A model generated the notes under the pieces. The model was not told the DNA's origin. It worked only from the letters and a program-made list of their open reading frames with translations, and made no database searches. Made by a program: the position numbers and the translations under genes. A DNA stretch of 53,829 nt from DATGZX01 sp035296965 (GTDB taxonomy: Bacteria; Planctomycetota; Planctomycetia; Gemmatales; Gemmataceae): assembly GCA_035296965.1 (NCBI GenBank), contig DATGZX010000041.1:1-53829 (forward strand). The letters run 5' to 3'. This document shows positions 1 to 9,092 of the stretch, one piece after another; the stretch's first letter is position 1; the number at the start of each line of letters is the position of its first letter.

Positions 1-54
1 GGCTTCGGCGGCGGCGGGATCGGCGGAGCGCTCGGTCTCGGCGGCGGTTTTTAG
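1..54 (+). CDS. C-terminal end of a glycine-rich protein (partial)
   Basis: Only the last 17 codons are inside the window, read in frame 1 and ending in TAG at 52-54. About two thirds of the residues are glycine, with scattered Ile, Leu, Ala and a terminal Phe. Such tails are common in secreted or surface proteins of planctomycetes, but no family can be named from this fragment. A strong hairpin terminator follows 37 bases later, so the gene ends its transcription unit. Confidence 0.55.
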   Translation, partial: GFGGGGIGGALGLGGGF

Positions 55-91
55 ACGAAAAGTTAGCGAAACATAAGCAAATAGATAGCAG

Positions 92-130
92 GGGCCGGCG
101 CGCATCCGCGCCGGCCCTCTTCATTTCTTT
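92..130 (+). terminator. Intrinsic terminator after the glycine-rich gene
   Basis: A perfect 11-bp GC stem (GGGCCGGCGCG at 92-102, CGCGCCGGCCC at 107-117) closes a CATC loop and is followed by a T-rich stretch TCTTCATTTCTTTC. It lies between the partial gene on the left and the converging SecA-like gene. Confidence 0.8.
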
Positions 131-297
131 CGCGCTGGATAAGGCTGATTCAAATTCGCGGATGCCCCGGCGCTGTGCGCCGTGGTGCTTCAGGCGGGTT
201 TCTATGCGCCAGGTAGTATCCCAACTCCTTGTTTGCCCACACGCCTTCAGAAGCCTCGGAGCGCGCCAGCAGCCCTGGAACTCGTGGAGATGGCATC

Positions 298-2319
298 TCA
301 GTCAACGTAAGGATCTGCTCCCAAGTCTTTGAGAATTTCTTGGCGTTGTTTCTCGTAAAGCATCAGATCGACACGCTGACGTCGGTGGCGGCGCTCGACG
401 CGACGCTGGGCCTTGAGAAAGCGCGGTGCATATCTCTGCCAATCGATATTGCCGCCGCGGGCACCACGTTCCGCAAAGGCAGCTTGGCGCGTCGGGCCAA
501 GACCTTCCAGCAGTTCGTCGTCCAGAGCTAGGAAGAATTGACAGCTGCCGGGGTCGCCCTGGCGGCCGGACCGGCCCGCCAGCTGGCGGTCGATACGGCG
601 GGCATCGTGACGTTCCGTGCCCAGAACATGGAGCCCTCCCGCGGCAATGACTTCCGGATCCGGTTTGATGTCCGTGCCGCGGCCAGCCATGTTCGTGGCG
701 ATGGTCACGCGGCCGCGTTGCCCGGCCAGGGCGACGATCTGGGCTTCGCGGTCGTGCTGCCGGGCGTTCAGGACCTGGTGTTCGACACCGGCTTGATGAA
801 GCAAGCCGCTAAGTTTTTCGGATTTTTCAACAGACCGGGTGCCGATCAAGACCGGCCGGCCAAGTTCGCGCATCCGCAGGATTGCCTCCACTGCCGCGGC
901 GAACTTGGCATCTTCGGTCGGATAAACCTGGTCGGGCCATTGTTCGCGAATTACCCGACGGTTCGTCGGCACGGTGACGACCCAGATCTTGTAAACCCGG
1001 CGCAATTCCCAGAAATTCTGAGCCGCGGTACCGGTCATGCCGGAAAGCTTCTTGTACAGCCGGAAGTAACTCTGGAACGTGATTTGCGCGGCGTGATCGG
1101 CTGCCAGGGTGACGGGAACGCCTTCCTTGGCCTCGACCGCTTGATGCAGCCCTTCGCGCCAGTGGCGGTCGGGCATGCGGCGGCCAGTGTACTCGTCGAT
1201 GATGACAACCTTGTCTTTTTCGATCATGTAGTGCTGGTCGCGCCGGAAGCGGAAATTGGCTTGGAGGCCGCGCTCGATGTGCTCGTGGAGCTTGTCCATG
1301 GCATGCGAGTGCGGACCCACGGGCGGGTTGGCATAGCGCACGATCTGCCGGCCTTCATCGGTCAGTTCGATCTTCTGTTTCTTTTCGTCGAGCGTGAAGT
1401 GCTTATCGCGGACCATCGTCTTGGCGATGCGGTCTACCCAGTGGTAGACAACCTGTTCTTCCGGCAACGCCGGGCGCGTAGGAGCGCTGATGATCAACGG
1501 AGTGCGCGCCTCGTCGATGAATATGTTGTCCGCTTCATCGACAATGGCGTAATGATGCTCGCGCTGCACCTTGGGGTCGAGCGGCTGGTTGAATTGGCCG
1601 TTGGCTGTCCAGGGCGCCCAGAACGGTGCCGCCTGGCTCTTGTTGCCACTTAGCTTGAGCCGGTCGCGAAGGAAGTCGAAGCCGAACTCGGAAGCCGTGC
1701 CGTAGGTCACGTCGGCACGGTAGGCCTGCGCGCGGTCGGCATCGGGCATCTGCATCTTCAGCACACCGACCGTCAAGCCAAGGGTCGTATAAATGGGCCG
1801 CATCCATTCCGCGTCACGGCCGGCGAGGTAGTCGTTCACGGTGGTGACGTGGACCCCTTTGCCTTGCAGTGCGTTCAAGTAGGCGGGCAGGGAGGCGACG
1901 AGCGTTTTGCCTTCACCGGTGGCCAGTTCGGCGAGTGCTGCGTGATGCAGAACGACGCCGCCTGCCAGCTGCACGTCGAAGGGCCGCAGCCGGACCGTCC
2001 GCACGGCAGCAACGCACACCAAGCCGAAGCCCTCGGGCAGCAAGCGGTCCAGGGACTCGCCGCCGCGCGCCCGGCCGCGCATCTGCATGGCGCGCTGCCT
2101 TAGCTCAGCGTCGTTGAGCCGGCTGAATTCTGTTTCCCAGTAGCGGATACGGTCGATGTGCAGGGCGGCTCGTGCCAGACGTCGTTGCGAAGGAAAGCCA
2201 AAGAGGGCCTTCAGATGATTGACCCAGCGTGAACCGAGCCTATCGGTGCTCGATGACCGAACGGGACCGGAGCTTTCTTCGGGCACAGTCGGGATCAAAG
2301 CCGCGGTTGCTGTCTCCAA
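298..2319 (-). CDS. secA: SecA-like preprotein translocase ATPase, short form
   Basis: 673 residues with the SecA motor: LRPFDVQL at 111-118, Walker A ATGEGKT at 133-139, Walker B and following motif DEADNIFIDEARTPLIIS at 261-278, AQITFQSYFRLY near 411-422, GMTGTA, TNMAGRGTD at 542-550 and the arginine-finger region ending GRSGRQGDP. The family couples ATP hydrolysis to export of unfolded proteins through SecYEG. Canonical bacterial SecA has about 830-900 residues, and planctomycete versions are often longer. This one stops soon after the start of the helical scaffold and lacks most of the wing region and the C-terminal zinc motif. It is probably an accessory paralogue (SecA2-like). The start is TTG at 2317-2319 with a weak GAAGGG upstream, so the N-terminus is uncertain. 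The first 50 residues show no similarity I recognise. Confidence 0.9.
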   Translation of the reverse strand: METATAALIPTVPEESSGPVRSSSTDRLGSRWVNHLKALFGFPSQRRLARAALHIDRIRYWETEFSRLNDAELRQRAMQMRGRARGGESLDRLLPEGFGLVCVAAVRTVRLRPFDVQLAGGVVLHHAALAELATGEGKTLVASLPAYLNALQGKGVHVTTVNDYLAGRDAEWMRPIYTTLGLTVGVLKMQMPDADRAQAYRADVTYGTASEFGFDFLRDRLKLSGNKSQAAPFWAPWTANGQFNQPLDPKVQREHHYAIVDEADNIFIDEARTPLIISAPTRPALPEEQVVYHWVDRIAKTMVRDKHFTLDEKKQKIELTDEGRQIVRYANPPVGPHSHAMDKLHEHIERGLQANFRFRRDQHYMIEKDKVVIIDEYTGRRMPDRHWREGLHQAVEAKEGVPVTLAADHAAQITFQSYFRLYKKLSGMTGTAAQNFWELRRVYKIWVVTVPTNRRVIREQWPDQVYPTEDAKFAAAVEAILRMRELGRPVLIGTRSVEKSEKLSGLLHQAGVEHQVLNARQHDREAQIVALAGQRGRVTIATNMAGRGTDIKPDPEVIAAGGLHVLGTERHDARRIDRQLAGRSGRQGDPGSCQFFLALDDELLEGLGPTRQAAFAERGARGGNIDWQRYAPRFLKAQRRVERRHRRQRVDLMLYEKQRQEILKDLGADPYVD

Positions 2320-3251
2320 AGCGGGTCACCCTTCGCCTGTTCTCTCCGCAGACAGACAGTAGCGGGGTGCGGAAGAGAACGAGCAAGAATTCTAGAGAGT
2401 CGTTCACAACTTGCAATACTCTTAAAGTAACAGAAAGCGCTCGTAGAATTGAAGCTTGTTTTTTAGCGCGCGCAAAAAAAGAGCCGCCCCGCCCGCTGTA
2501 CCCCCTCTCCCAGGGCCAGCGCGGACTGGACGGCATATGAACCCTTAGTAGTAGGACCTTTACCGGGTCCGAGAGGCAAGCGCGAAGGAGTCCGTTCGTT
2601 CGCAGATAAACCAAACCGACCCTCGCGCTTGCCTGCTCGGTGGAAGGTCACTTGATGCAAAAGCAATTCCTGGGCCAACAGGCAATTTCTTTTTCCGAAG
2701 CACCAGTCTCGCTATGCGAAATGGGAGGAGGCAACAGGCGTTACGTGAAATCGAAGGTGTCCAGAACCGCGCGTTGCCTTTCGTCGCGATGGTGAATGGC
2801 CGCCCCCAGGTGCGGCGGGGAATGCCTAGAATCTGGGCAGACAGGGCATCTGCTAAAAGATAGCGGAGGCACAGATACTCCCTACTTTAACGAAAAAGCA
2901 GTCTAGCTTCGTAGGACGCCGTAGTATGCGGAACAAAGGCGTTTTGCTGGATTTTTGCAAGAAGCGGTCCGAAGATAGATATCGGGCAATTGACCGGAAT
3001 TTGCCGCGCCTCTACAATTTGTCAGGATTTGCAAGGGTCCTGAGAAACTCGATGGGTGCCGGATGCCAGTAATTTTCCCGCATTCGTTTTGCTGTTCTCC
3101 CTGCAGATGTCGCCTGGCGGTCGCCGGGCAGTGACGCCGGGACAGGTTCTCTGTCTCTTTCGTGCGATCGCCACAATCCCCTTCGTTGCCGTGCTTGAAG
3201 ATCGATGCGACCGGGCGGGCCCGTGTCCCTGCTGGGGAGAAGGAGTTCTGT
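2320..3251. other. Long intergenic region between secA-like and cysE
   Basis: 932 bases separate two divergent genes. No convincing coding region was found. The stretch holds one long inverted repeat (2569-2640, listed separately) and a short GGACC/GGTCC hairpin near 2555-2571. Promoters for both flanking genes must lie here, but no clear -35/-10 pair could be assigned. Confidence 0.5.
2569..2640. repeat. Long intergenic inverted repeat
   Basis: The left arm CCGAGAGGCAAGCGCGA (2569-2585) pairs with TCGCGCTTGCCTGCTCGG (2623-2640), with a small bulge and a 37-base loop. There is no U tract, so it looks more like a dispersed palindromic element than a terminator. Only one copy is in this window. 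Confidence 0.6.
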
Positions 3252-4196
3252 ATGGCCACTGACGTTCGTCTCAAGGAAATGCTGCCGGAGATCACCGAGG
3301 CCATTGTTGCCACCTACACGGAGTGCAGCCATAGCAACCATCTCGGCCATAAACCACTGCCCAGCCGCGAAGTGATAACGGACATCGTGGCGGACCTGTT
3401 CGATATTCTGTTCCCCGGGTTCGCGCGCAGGCAAAACCTGCATATAGGCAATGTCGAGTATCACGTCGGCGATTTGATCGACGGCTTACACGACAAGCTT
3501 ACCCAGCAGATTGCTCGAGCCCTGCGACACGACTACGACGAGCGGAGCCCGCAGATCGACTTCGAGGCCCTGGCTCAGCAAAAAACCATTGAAATGCTCA
3601 AGCGGCTGCCCGACTTGCGCATGGTGCTCGAGCAGGACGTGCAGGCGGCTTACGAGGGGGATCCGGCAGCCAAGAGTTATTACGAGGTCGTCTTTTGTTA
3701 TCCCGGCCTCGAGGCCGTCACCATCTATCGAATCGCCCATGAGCTGCTGCTCCTGGGCGTGCCCCTCATCCCGCGGATGCTTACCGAATGTGCTCACCAA
3801 CGAACCGGCATCGACATCCATCCGGGGGCGCGCATCGGTCCCAACTTCTTCATCGACCACGGAACCGGCGTGGTAATTGGTGAGACGTGCGACATCGGCG
3901 CGCGCGTGAAACTGTATCAAGGCGTGACGCTCGGAGCCCTCAGTTTCCCGCGCGACGCGGAGGGAAACATAATCCGCGGCATGAAGCGTCATCCGACCCT
4001 GGAAGACGATGTTGTCGTCTACGCGAATGCCACGATCCTGGGCGGCGACACCGTGGTAGGCCATCACTCGGTAGTAGGCGCCAGCGTAATGCTGATGCAC
4101 AGCGTCGACCCCCACACGGTGGTTTCGCTGGAAAAGCCTTCCTTGCGTATAAAAGGCCTGGAAACGAACGAGCTGCTGCCGAGATATCAAATCTGA
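3252..4196 (+). CDS. cysE: Serine O-acetyltransferase
   Basis: Transfers an acetyl group from acetyl-CoA to L-serine, the first step of cysteine synthesis, in the cytoplasm. The 314-residue protein has an alpha-helical N-terminal half typical of the longer SAT proteins. Its C-terminal left-handed beta-helix begins near TGIDIHPGARIGPNFFIDH and continues with GVVIGETCDIGARVKLYQGV; the conserved His follows in FIDHGTG. The start ATG at 3252 follows GGAGAAGGAG at good spacing; an upstream in-frame start at 3162 has no such site and would add 30 unconserved residues. The gene stands alone and converges on anmK. Confidence 0.93.
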   Translation: MATDVRLKEMLPEITEAIVATYTECSHSNHLGHKPLPSREVITDIVADLFDILFPGFARRQNLHIGNVEYHVGDLIDGLHDKLTQQIARALRHDYDERSPQIDFEALAQQKTIEMLKRLPDLRMVLEQDVQAAYEGDPAAKSYYEVVFCYPGLEAVTIYRIAHELLLLGVPLIPRMLTECAHQRTGIDIHPGARIGPNFFIDHGTGVVIGETCDIGARVKLYQGVTLGALSFPRDAEGNIIRGMKRHPTLEDDVVVYANATILGGDTVVGHHSVVGASVMLMHSVDPHTVVSLEKPSLRIKGLETNELLPRYQI

Positions 4197-4244
4197 AAGC
4201 AGTAGTCCGTAGAAGAGCATCGGATTTTGTGCTACCGATACGGT

Positions 4245-5462
4245 CTACTCCTCGCTCGCCAATGGCGCCATTTGGGCAGCCATCCAGTTCAGGCAACGAG
4301 CCCAGTTGGCTGAGGACCCAGGGGTCAGAGTGCCGAGGATCCTGGCACCGGCGGCGCCCGTGGAGGATGGGACGTTGGCGGGCACGCCGTCCATGGTCAA
4401 CGCCGCCAGCATGCCGAATCCTAGCGCCTTGCGCGCCTCGCTGGGAACGCCGAACCGATCGGTCTTGTCGAGCGTGATTCCCGCGAGTTGCTGCTCCAGG
4501 AGATGCCAGAGGAGCCCGTTGCGCACGCCTCCGCCGCTGAGTAACACGTGCTGGAGCGGCACGTCCTTCGGAAGAAATCGACGTATGGCCTCCCCGATCG
4601 TCCGCGACACGAAGTGGGTGGCCGTGCACACGACATCGTGCAAAGACAAGCTTGCCTGGTGGGCCATCTGAACGGCCTGGGAGACGAATTCACCGGCGAA
4701 GTTTTGGCGCGCCATGCTCTTTGGGGGCCGGCGCAGAAAATAGGAATGGGCGTGCCAGCGTTGCAGCAGCGCTTCGATGCAGCATCCCTGAACGCCGTGC
4801 TTGCCGCCCTGGTCAAATGCTTCCTTTCCAGCCGTCAGCTGTTGCATCAGGCCGTCAAGGAGTGCATTGCAGGGGCAGACATCGAAACTGAGCGTCTGCG
4901 CCAAGCGCCCGCCTGCGGGCAAATAGGTGAGACGTGCAAGGCTACCAAGATGGATGAGGGCGCGGTTTTCCTCAGGATGGTGGAAGAGCAGGTAATCCGG
5001 GAGGGTTATGGGGGGCGCGCCGAGTCCGCCAACGACCAAGTCCCGCGAGCAGAAGTCGCTCACGGTCGTCACGCCCGTGCGCTCGGCCACGACCGCGGCC
5101 ATTCCCAAGGCAAGGGTGGAAGGAAAGCGGCCCTCGGCTTCATGCCAGACCGTGTGTCCTGGGCACCCGAGGCATTGGACTTTCTGCAGGCTCAGGCTGG
5201 CCCGGTCTGCCACCTGACGGGCTGCCGCCGCAAACGTTTCGCCCAGCAGCCGGTGGAGAAGGCCCGCGTGTTTTGTCTCGGATTGGACTGATGCAGCCAC
5301 CTGGGTGATCAGGTTGCGCAAATCGCGGGCATAGGGCTGGTGTACGGCCAGGACTGGATGGACGCGCAGTTCCAGGCCCACGCCCTCGGCTTCCAGCAGG
5401 GCTGCATCCACTCCATCCCCGCTGGAGCCCGACGCCAAGCCGATGAGCCAGCGCTTTGGCAC
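4245..5462 (-). CDS. anmK: Anhydro-N-acetylmuramic acid kinase
   Basis: 405 residues, the expected AnmK size is about 370-400. It phosphorylates and opens 1,6-anhydroMurNAc during recycling of cell-wall peptides. The phosphate-binding motif reads GLASGSSGDGVDAAL near the N-terminus (family form GxMSGTSxDGxD), and the segments PCNALLDGLMQ, a central FDQGGKHG and a late LLSGGGVRNGLL match the family order. The start is GTG at 5462 with GGGGAG eight bases upstream. Together with murB further on, it supports a peptidoglycan metabolism, now accepted for planctomycetes. Confidence 0.9.
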   Translation of the reverse strand: MPKRWLIGLASGSSGDGVDAALLEAEGVGLELRVHPVLAVHQPYARDLRNLITQVAASVQSETKHAGLLHRLLGETFAAAARQVADRASLSLQKVQCLGCPGHTVWHEAEGRFPSTLALGMAAVVAERTGVTTVSDFCSRDLVVGGLGAPPITLPDYLLFHHPEENRALIHLGSLARLTYLPAGGRLAQTLSFDVCPCNALLDGLMQQLTAGKEAFDQGGKHGVQGCCIEALLQRWHAHSYFLRRPPKSMARQNFAGEFVSQAVQMAHQASLSLHDVVCTATHFVSRTIGEAIRRFLPKDVPLQHVLLSGGGVRNGLLWHLLEQQLAGITLDKTDRFGVPSEARKALGFGMLAALTMDGVPANVPSSTGAAGARILGTLTPGSSANWARCLNWMAAQMAPLASEE

Positions 5463-5512
5463 GCTTGCGCTCCCCTATAGGAGGCTGCGCAGCTAATGCA
5501 CCATTAGGAAAT

Positions 5513-5568
5513 GGGTGCCATGCTTTGGTACTCCAAAGCATGCTTTCGAGTACGAAAGCATGGCACCC
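5513..5568. repeat. REPIN-like double-hairpin palindrome
   Basis: The outer arms GGGTGCCATGCTTT (5513-5526) and AAAGCATGGCACCC (5555-5568) pair over 14 bp. Inside are two small hairpins, CTTTGG-TACT-CCAAAG (5523-5538) and CTTTCG-AGTA-CGAAAG, joined by a GCATGC palindrome. The whole element is also a nearly perfect 28-bp palindrome with only two mismatches. Two inverted hairpins within a larger palindrome is the layout of REP doublets (REPINs). It lies between the starts and ends of two leftward genes. Confidence 0.75.
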
Positions 5569-5697
5569 GCTTGATGCATCGCTGGCGCAATCCTCAATAA
5601 ATGACCTTGTAGATAGGTTGGCTCCCTGAGCGAAGCGCAGGGCGTGCAACCCTTACTCCTCACCTGCAAATGAACTTACCACACAGCCTGGCTGATT

Positions 5698-6453
5698 TCA
5701 GGCGACGAGGGCCAGCGGTTGTGCCTGGCGCAGACATGCTTGTACGAAGCACTCGAAGAGCTGCATGTCCAGCGCGGAAGCGGTTTCGGATTCGGGATGC
5801 CATTGGATGCCGACGCAAAACCAATTGGCGTCGACCGCCTCGATGGCCTCGATAATGCCGTCCGGCGACAGGGCGCCGACGCGCAGCTTGGCGCTTACCT
5901 TCTGCACAGCCTGGTGATGATCGCTATTCACGCGGATCTCGCCGCCGCCATAGATCTCGTCGATCCGGGTATTCGGCTCAAGAAGCACGATGTGCCGGTG
6001 CGGGCCGCCCGAGGGGTCGCGGTGCGGCAGCGCGCGCGGTTGATCTTCCGGCAGATGCAGGAAGAGAGAGCCGCCGCAGACATTGTTGAGCTGCTGCATG
6101 CCAACGCCGATGGCGAGTACCGGCGACTGCCGTTCGACGATGCAGCGCACCAAAATCCGGTCGCTTTCCTCGCGGCGCTCGGCCATGGGCTGGACAGACG
6201 GGTGCGAGGGCAATTGCTGACGTCGAGGATCCATGTCCAGGCCGCCGCTCAGGAGTACGCCGTCCAACCGGTCCAGAAGAGCGCGGATTTCAGGTTCTTT
6301 GCCCAGAGGCGGTAGAATTACCGGCAGTCCACCCGCGGCGACGACGGCATCGTAATAGCCGGCATTGAGGCGAGCGTGGGCACTGGTGACTTTGCCGGCC
6401 GGCAGGAAATCGGCATTAATGCCTATGAATGGCCGGGTCTGTTGCGCTTTCAT
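5698..6453 (-). CDS. Class I glutamine amidotransferase-like protein (peptidase C26 family), nucleophile missing
   Basis: 251 residues, close to the gamma-glutamyl-GABA hydrolase (PuuD-like) size. Family landmarks are GGLPVILPP, LLSGGLDMDP and the C-terminal GIQWHPES that supplies His and Glu of the triad. At the nucleophile elbow, where active members read GICRGMQ, this protein reads AIGVGMQ, so Cys is replaced by Gly116. Hydrolase activity by the usual mechanism is therefore unlikely. It could bind a gamma-glutamyl compound or be a regulatory relic. The ATG at 6453 is preceded by AAGGAGGGAAG; the longer reading upstream of it is rejected. Confidence 0.82.
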   Translation of the reverse strand: MKAQQTRPFIGINADFLPAGKVTSAHARLNAGYYDAVVAAGGLPVILPPLGKEPEIRALLDRLDGVLLSGGLDMDPRRQQLPSHPSVQPMAERREESDRILVRCIVERQSPVLAIGVGMQQLNNVCGGSLFLHLPEDQPRALPHRDPSGGPHRHIVLLEPNTRIDEIYGGGEIRVNSDHHQAVQKVSAKLRVGALSPDGIIEAIEAVDANWFCVGIQWHPESETASALDMQLFECFVQACLRQAQPLALVA

Positions 6454-6616
6454 CTCTTCCCTCCTTGGAATCAGACGTGGACGTTTGTCCGCGCCGTCAC
6501 GCGCTACCGGGGCTCCTTGCCCGCGGTCGGGCAGGCGGAGTATACCCACGGGGGCGAAACATGCTCAAGCCCGAGATTTTTGCCGCAGTGCGTTTGCTGT
6601 TCGCCTGGAGGCAAGA

Positions 6617-7399
6617 TCAGCGGCCAATCACGTAGCGGTGAGGATCTACTTCTTGGCGAAGGATTTGCAATTCCAGGTCAGTGGGCGGCAGCGTCGTAGT
6701 GAGAGGATTCAGCGCCGTCAATGAGAAACCGGTTGCCTCTTGTACTTGCTGGAGTCGAACGCCGGGGTGCAGGCTGGCAACGCGCATGCGCTTGGTTTGT
6801 TCGTCGAAGTCCAGAACCGCCAGATCGGTAACGACGCGATGGGGACCCGAAGCCGGCGGCAGCCCGGCTGCCTCGCGCGCTCCCGGCCCGGTCAGATAGC
6901 CCGGAGTCGTGAGGAAATCGAGTTTTTCCACGAAGCGCCTGCTGTCGTGGTTGGTCACAACCATAATGCGCCGGCAGAATGAGGCAAGATCGTTGGCGCC
7001 GCCGCTGCCGGGTAGTCTGACCTTGGGACGCGTGTAGTCGTCCCCGATCATCGTGGAGTTCAAGTTGCCGTAGGCGTCGATTTGCGCCCCGCCCAGAAAC
7101 GCGTAGTCGATCAGGCCACGTTGGCACGTCTCCATCACGTCGGCCATGCTGGTGGCCATCAATCCCCGATAGAACGTGCGCGAATCGCCGACACTGATCG
7201 GCATGGTGGGCAACAGCGGTCCGATGCCGCCCGCTTCGAAAACGATTCCCAAATGGGGAGCGTGGGTCCGCTGTGCCAGCATCGCAGTGGCGCAAGGCAC
7301 GCCCGTGCCGACCGCGACCGTGCAGCCGTCTTCGAGGAGACGTGCCGCACAGCAGATCATGAGTTCCATGGAGTTATATGTCATGGCCTGGAGATTCAC
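6617..7399 (-). CDS. CoA-transferase subunit beta (glutaconate CoA-transferase B-like)
   Basis: 260 residues of the family I CoA-transferase beta fold. The segment IVFEAGGIGPLLP holds the candidate active-site Glu that forms the glutamyl-CoA thioester. FLGGAQIDAYGNLNST and RLPGSGGANDLASF are typical of the GctB/IpdB group, and GPHRVVTDLAVLDFD follows. The GTG start at 7399 overlaps the TGA stop of the alpha subunit in the sequence GTGA, a sign of translational coupling; an ATG five codons later is an alternative. Substrate cannot be told from sequence: 3-oxoacid, glutaconate or a steroid-ring acid are all possible. Confidence 0.87.
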   Translation of the reverse strand: MNLQAMTYNSMELMICCAARLLEDGCTVAVGTGVPCATAMLAQRTHAPHLGIVFEAGGIGPLLPTMPISVGDSRTFYRGLMATSMADVMETCQRGLIDYAFLGGAQIDAYGNLNSTMIGDDYTRPKVRLPGSGGANDLASFCRRIMVVTNHDSRRFVEKLDFLTTPGYLTGPGAREAAGLPPASGPHRVVTDLAVLDFDEQTKRMRVASLHPGVRLQQVQEATGFSLTALNPLTTTLPPTDLELQILRQEVDPHRYVIGR

Positions 7400-8448
7400 G
7401 AAGAAGGCGCGGTCTTGCGAGTATAGGAGGGCTGGTCTTTCTCGGTAACGGCCTCCAGTAAAAATTCTTGCCGGCGCAGCTCGCGCAGGCGCTCGAGCCC
7501 GCCGCAGCGTTGCAGATACTCCATGAAGTCGCGCGCGCCATAGATATAGTGGTCGAGAAACTCACGAAAGGCGTCTGGATCCTTCTCGACCTCCAGCCAG
7601 CGGCGCAGGTGGTCTTCGTCCGAGAAATACTCATACGGCATGTTGCCCGGGTAACTGCCGTAGGGCACCTCGCACACGGCATCGACGCAGAAGTAAGGAA
7701 TGACAGTTCGCGATGGATCGCGCCGGATCTCGTCGTTGGGGATCAGCCGCTCGCAGGTGATGATGAGCTTCTTGGCCGCGCGGGCCAGGTCCAGGTCGGC
7801 GACAGTTATGCCCTGGATGCGGCAGTTGCCATAGGCGTCCGCTTCATGCACGTGAATCGCTGCGACATCGGGGTACAGGGCAGGCAGGGCGACGAGGCGT
7901 TCTCCGGTGAAAGGGCAAAGAATCTCACAGGCGGCGCTGCGGCGAAAGGTATCGGTGCCGAGCATCGACCGTGCCGGCAGGAACGGCAAGCCCATCGCTG
8001 CTGCCTTCAGGCGCACCGCCAAAGCGTAGTTGGTCCACTCGGTGCATGAGACCTCGCCTGATTCCAGCACGCGTCGCGCGTGCGGCGACAGGCCACGCGC
8101 CTCCAGGCCTACCACGTACGCGATCTCGACGCGCGCCAGGGTTTTCCCCCGGCCCATCAAGTTTCCGGCGCACAGGATCTGGAAATCGTGCGTCGCGGTG
8201 TGCCCGGCGAAGCCGAGGTCTTGTTTGCCTTGACGCAGGATCTCGTGCACCACGCTGATGGGTACGCGTGCGCAGCCGAAACCGCCGATGGCAAGGTAAG
8301 CGCCGTCCGCGACCAGGTGGGCCACCGCCTCGGCCACGGTCGTCAGCTTGCGTGTGAGCCCGCGCGGCTTGCTGGCGAAGTATTGACGTGCATGATTGGC
8401 AGAGGGATCTGTAAACGGGACACCGGTGCCCTGGGAGAGCGGGTTCAT
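7396..8448 (-). CDS. CoA-transferase subunit alpha (glutaconate CoA-transferase A-like)
   Basis: About 350 residues. The glycine loop near DGAYLAIGGFGCARVP and the segments VGLEARGLSPHARR, VHEADAYGNCRIQG and ITCERLIPNDEIRRDP place it with the alpha subunits of family I CoA-transferases. It forms a complex with the product of the overlapping downstream gene. The C-terminal 80 residues after FSDEDHLRRW extend beyond the shortest family members and match the GctA type. The ATG at 8448 lacks a clear ribosome site. It follows a TPR gene by 61 bases and may share its transcript. Confidence 0.87.
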   Translation of the reverse strand: MNPLSQGTGVPFTDPSANHARQYFASKPRGLTRKLTTVAEAVAHLVADGAYLAIGGFGCARVPISVVHEILRQGKQDLGFAGHTATHDFQILCAGNLMGRGKTLARVEIAYVVGLEARGLSPHARRVLESGEVSCTEWTNYALAVRLKAAAMGLPFLPARSMLGTDTFRRSAACEILCPFTGERLVALPALYPDVAAIHVHEADAYGNCRIQGITVADLDLARAAKKLIITCERLIPNDEIRRDPSRTVIPYFCVDAVCEVPYGSYPGNMPYEYFSDEDHLRRWLEVEKDPDAFREFLDHYIYGARDFMEYLQRCGGLERLRELRRQEFLLEAVTEKDQPSYTRKTAPSS

Positions 8449-8509
8449 GCCTGGGTGATTCGATGTTCGCCGCCCGCCGGGAGCGGCCGCCGACCGGGAA
8501 CAAAGGCAT

Positions 8510-8944
8510 TCAGCGGTTTTCGTATTCGCGCAACAACTGGCGGAAGCGCGGATCCTGGCGAATGGCATCGAGATCGTGGTCTTCGCGCATGTAGCGGAAG
8601 TCGCGATAGCCAAGCTCAATGGCGAGCCGCAGGGTCCGCAGCGCTTGCTCGGGGCGTTTCAACAGCGCGTAGCTGCATGCCAGGTTGTAATGAGCCAGTG
8701 GATCCTTGGGCCGCAATTGCACGAGGCGCTTGTCGATAACGAGCCCCTGTGCGTAGCGGCCTTTGAGCGTGAGGTAATTCCCCATCACGCGCAAGACATC
8801 GACGTAATCGGGCAGGCGTTCCAGGATGCCGCCGTAGAAATCGATCTCGAAATCGAGCTGGCTCTGATCGGCCAGGCGAACCAGCGGCTGGCTCGTGGAC
8901 GTCGGTTCGGGTCCCTCGTTCGATTGCTTCCCTTGATTCGCCAT
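8510..8944 (-). CDS. TPR-repeat protein
   Basis: A 144-residue cytoplasmic protein. Two tetratricopeptide-like helical pairs can be seen, RYAQGLVIDKRLVQLRPKDP and the following LAHYNLACSYALLKRPEQAL, then an ending DAIRQDPRFRQLL common in planctomycete TPR proteins. There is no signal peptide. The ATG at 8944 follows GGGAGGGGAAG. It probably makes protein contacts; no partner is evident. It is upstream of the CoA-transferase genes on the same strand. Confidence 0.8.
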   Translation of the reverse strand: MANQGKQSNEGPEPTSTSQPLVRLADQSQLDFEIDFYGGILERLPDYVDVLRVMGNYLTLKGRYAQGLVIDKRLVQLRPKDPLAHYNLACSYALLKRPEQALRTLRLAIELGYRDFRYMREDHDLDAIRQDPRFRQLLREYENR

Positions 8945-9092
8945 CTGCTTCCCCTCCCGCAGCGAACAGGGCTGGAGCTGGCCAAGGCGGCTCATCCCTC
9001 CTCCTGCGCCCCGATCTGATTATAACCGCCTTCAAGAGAAGTGCAAACGGCGCATGTCATCTCGGGTGCTTGTGGTAGCCTCTTTGCCGGGA

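Noticed and set aside
538..1653. Long open frame on the plus strand opposite the SecA-like gene
   Set aside because: It mirrors the secA coding region, has no family pattern and the opposite strand carries all SecA motifs. The same reasoning removes the long plus-strand frame at 13167-14525, the minus-strand one at 21793-22782 and the plus-strand one at 25501-26523.
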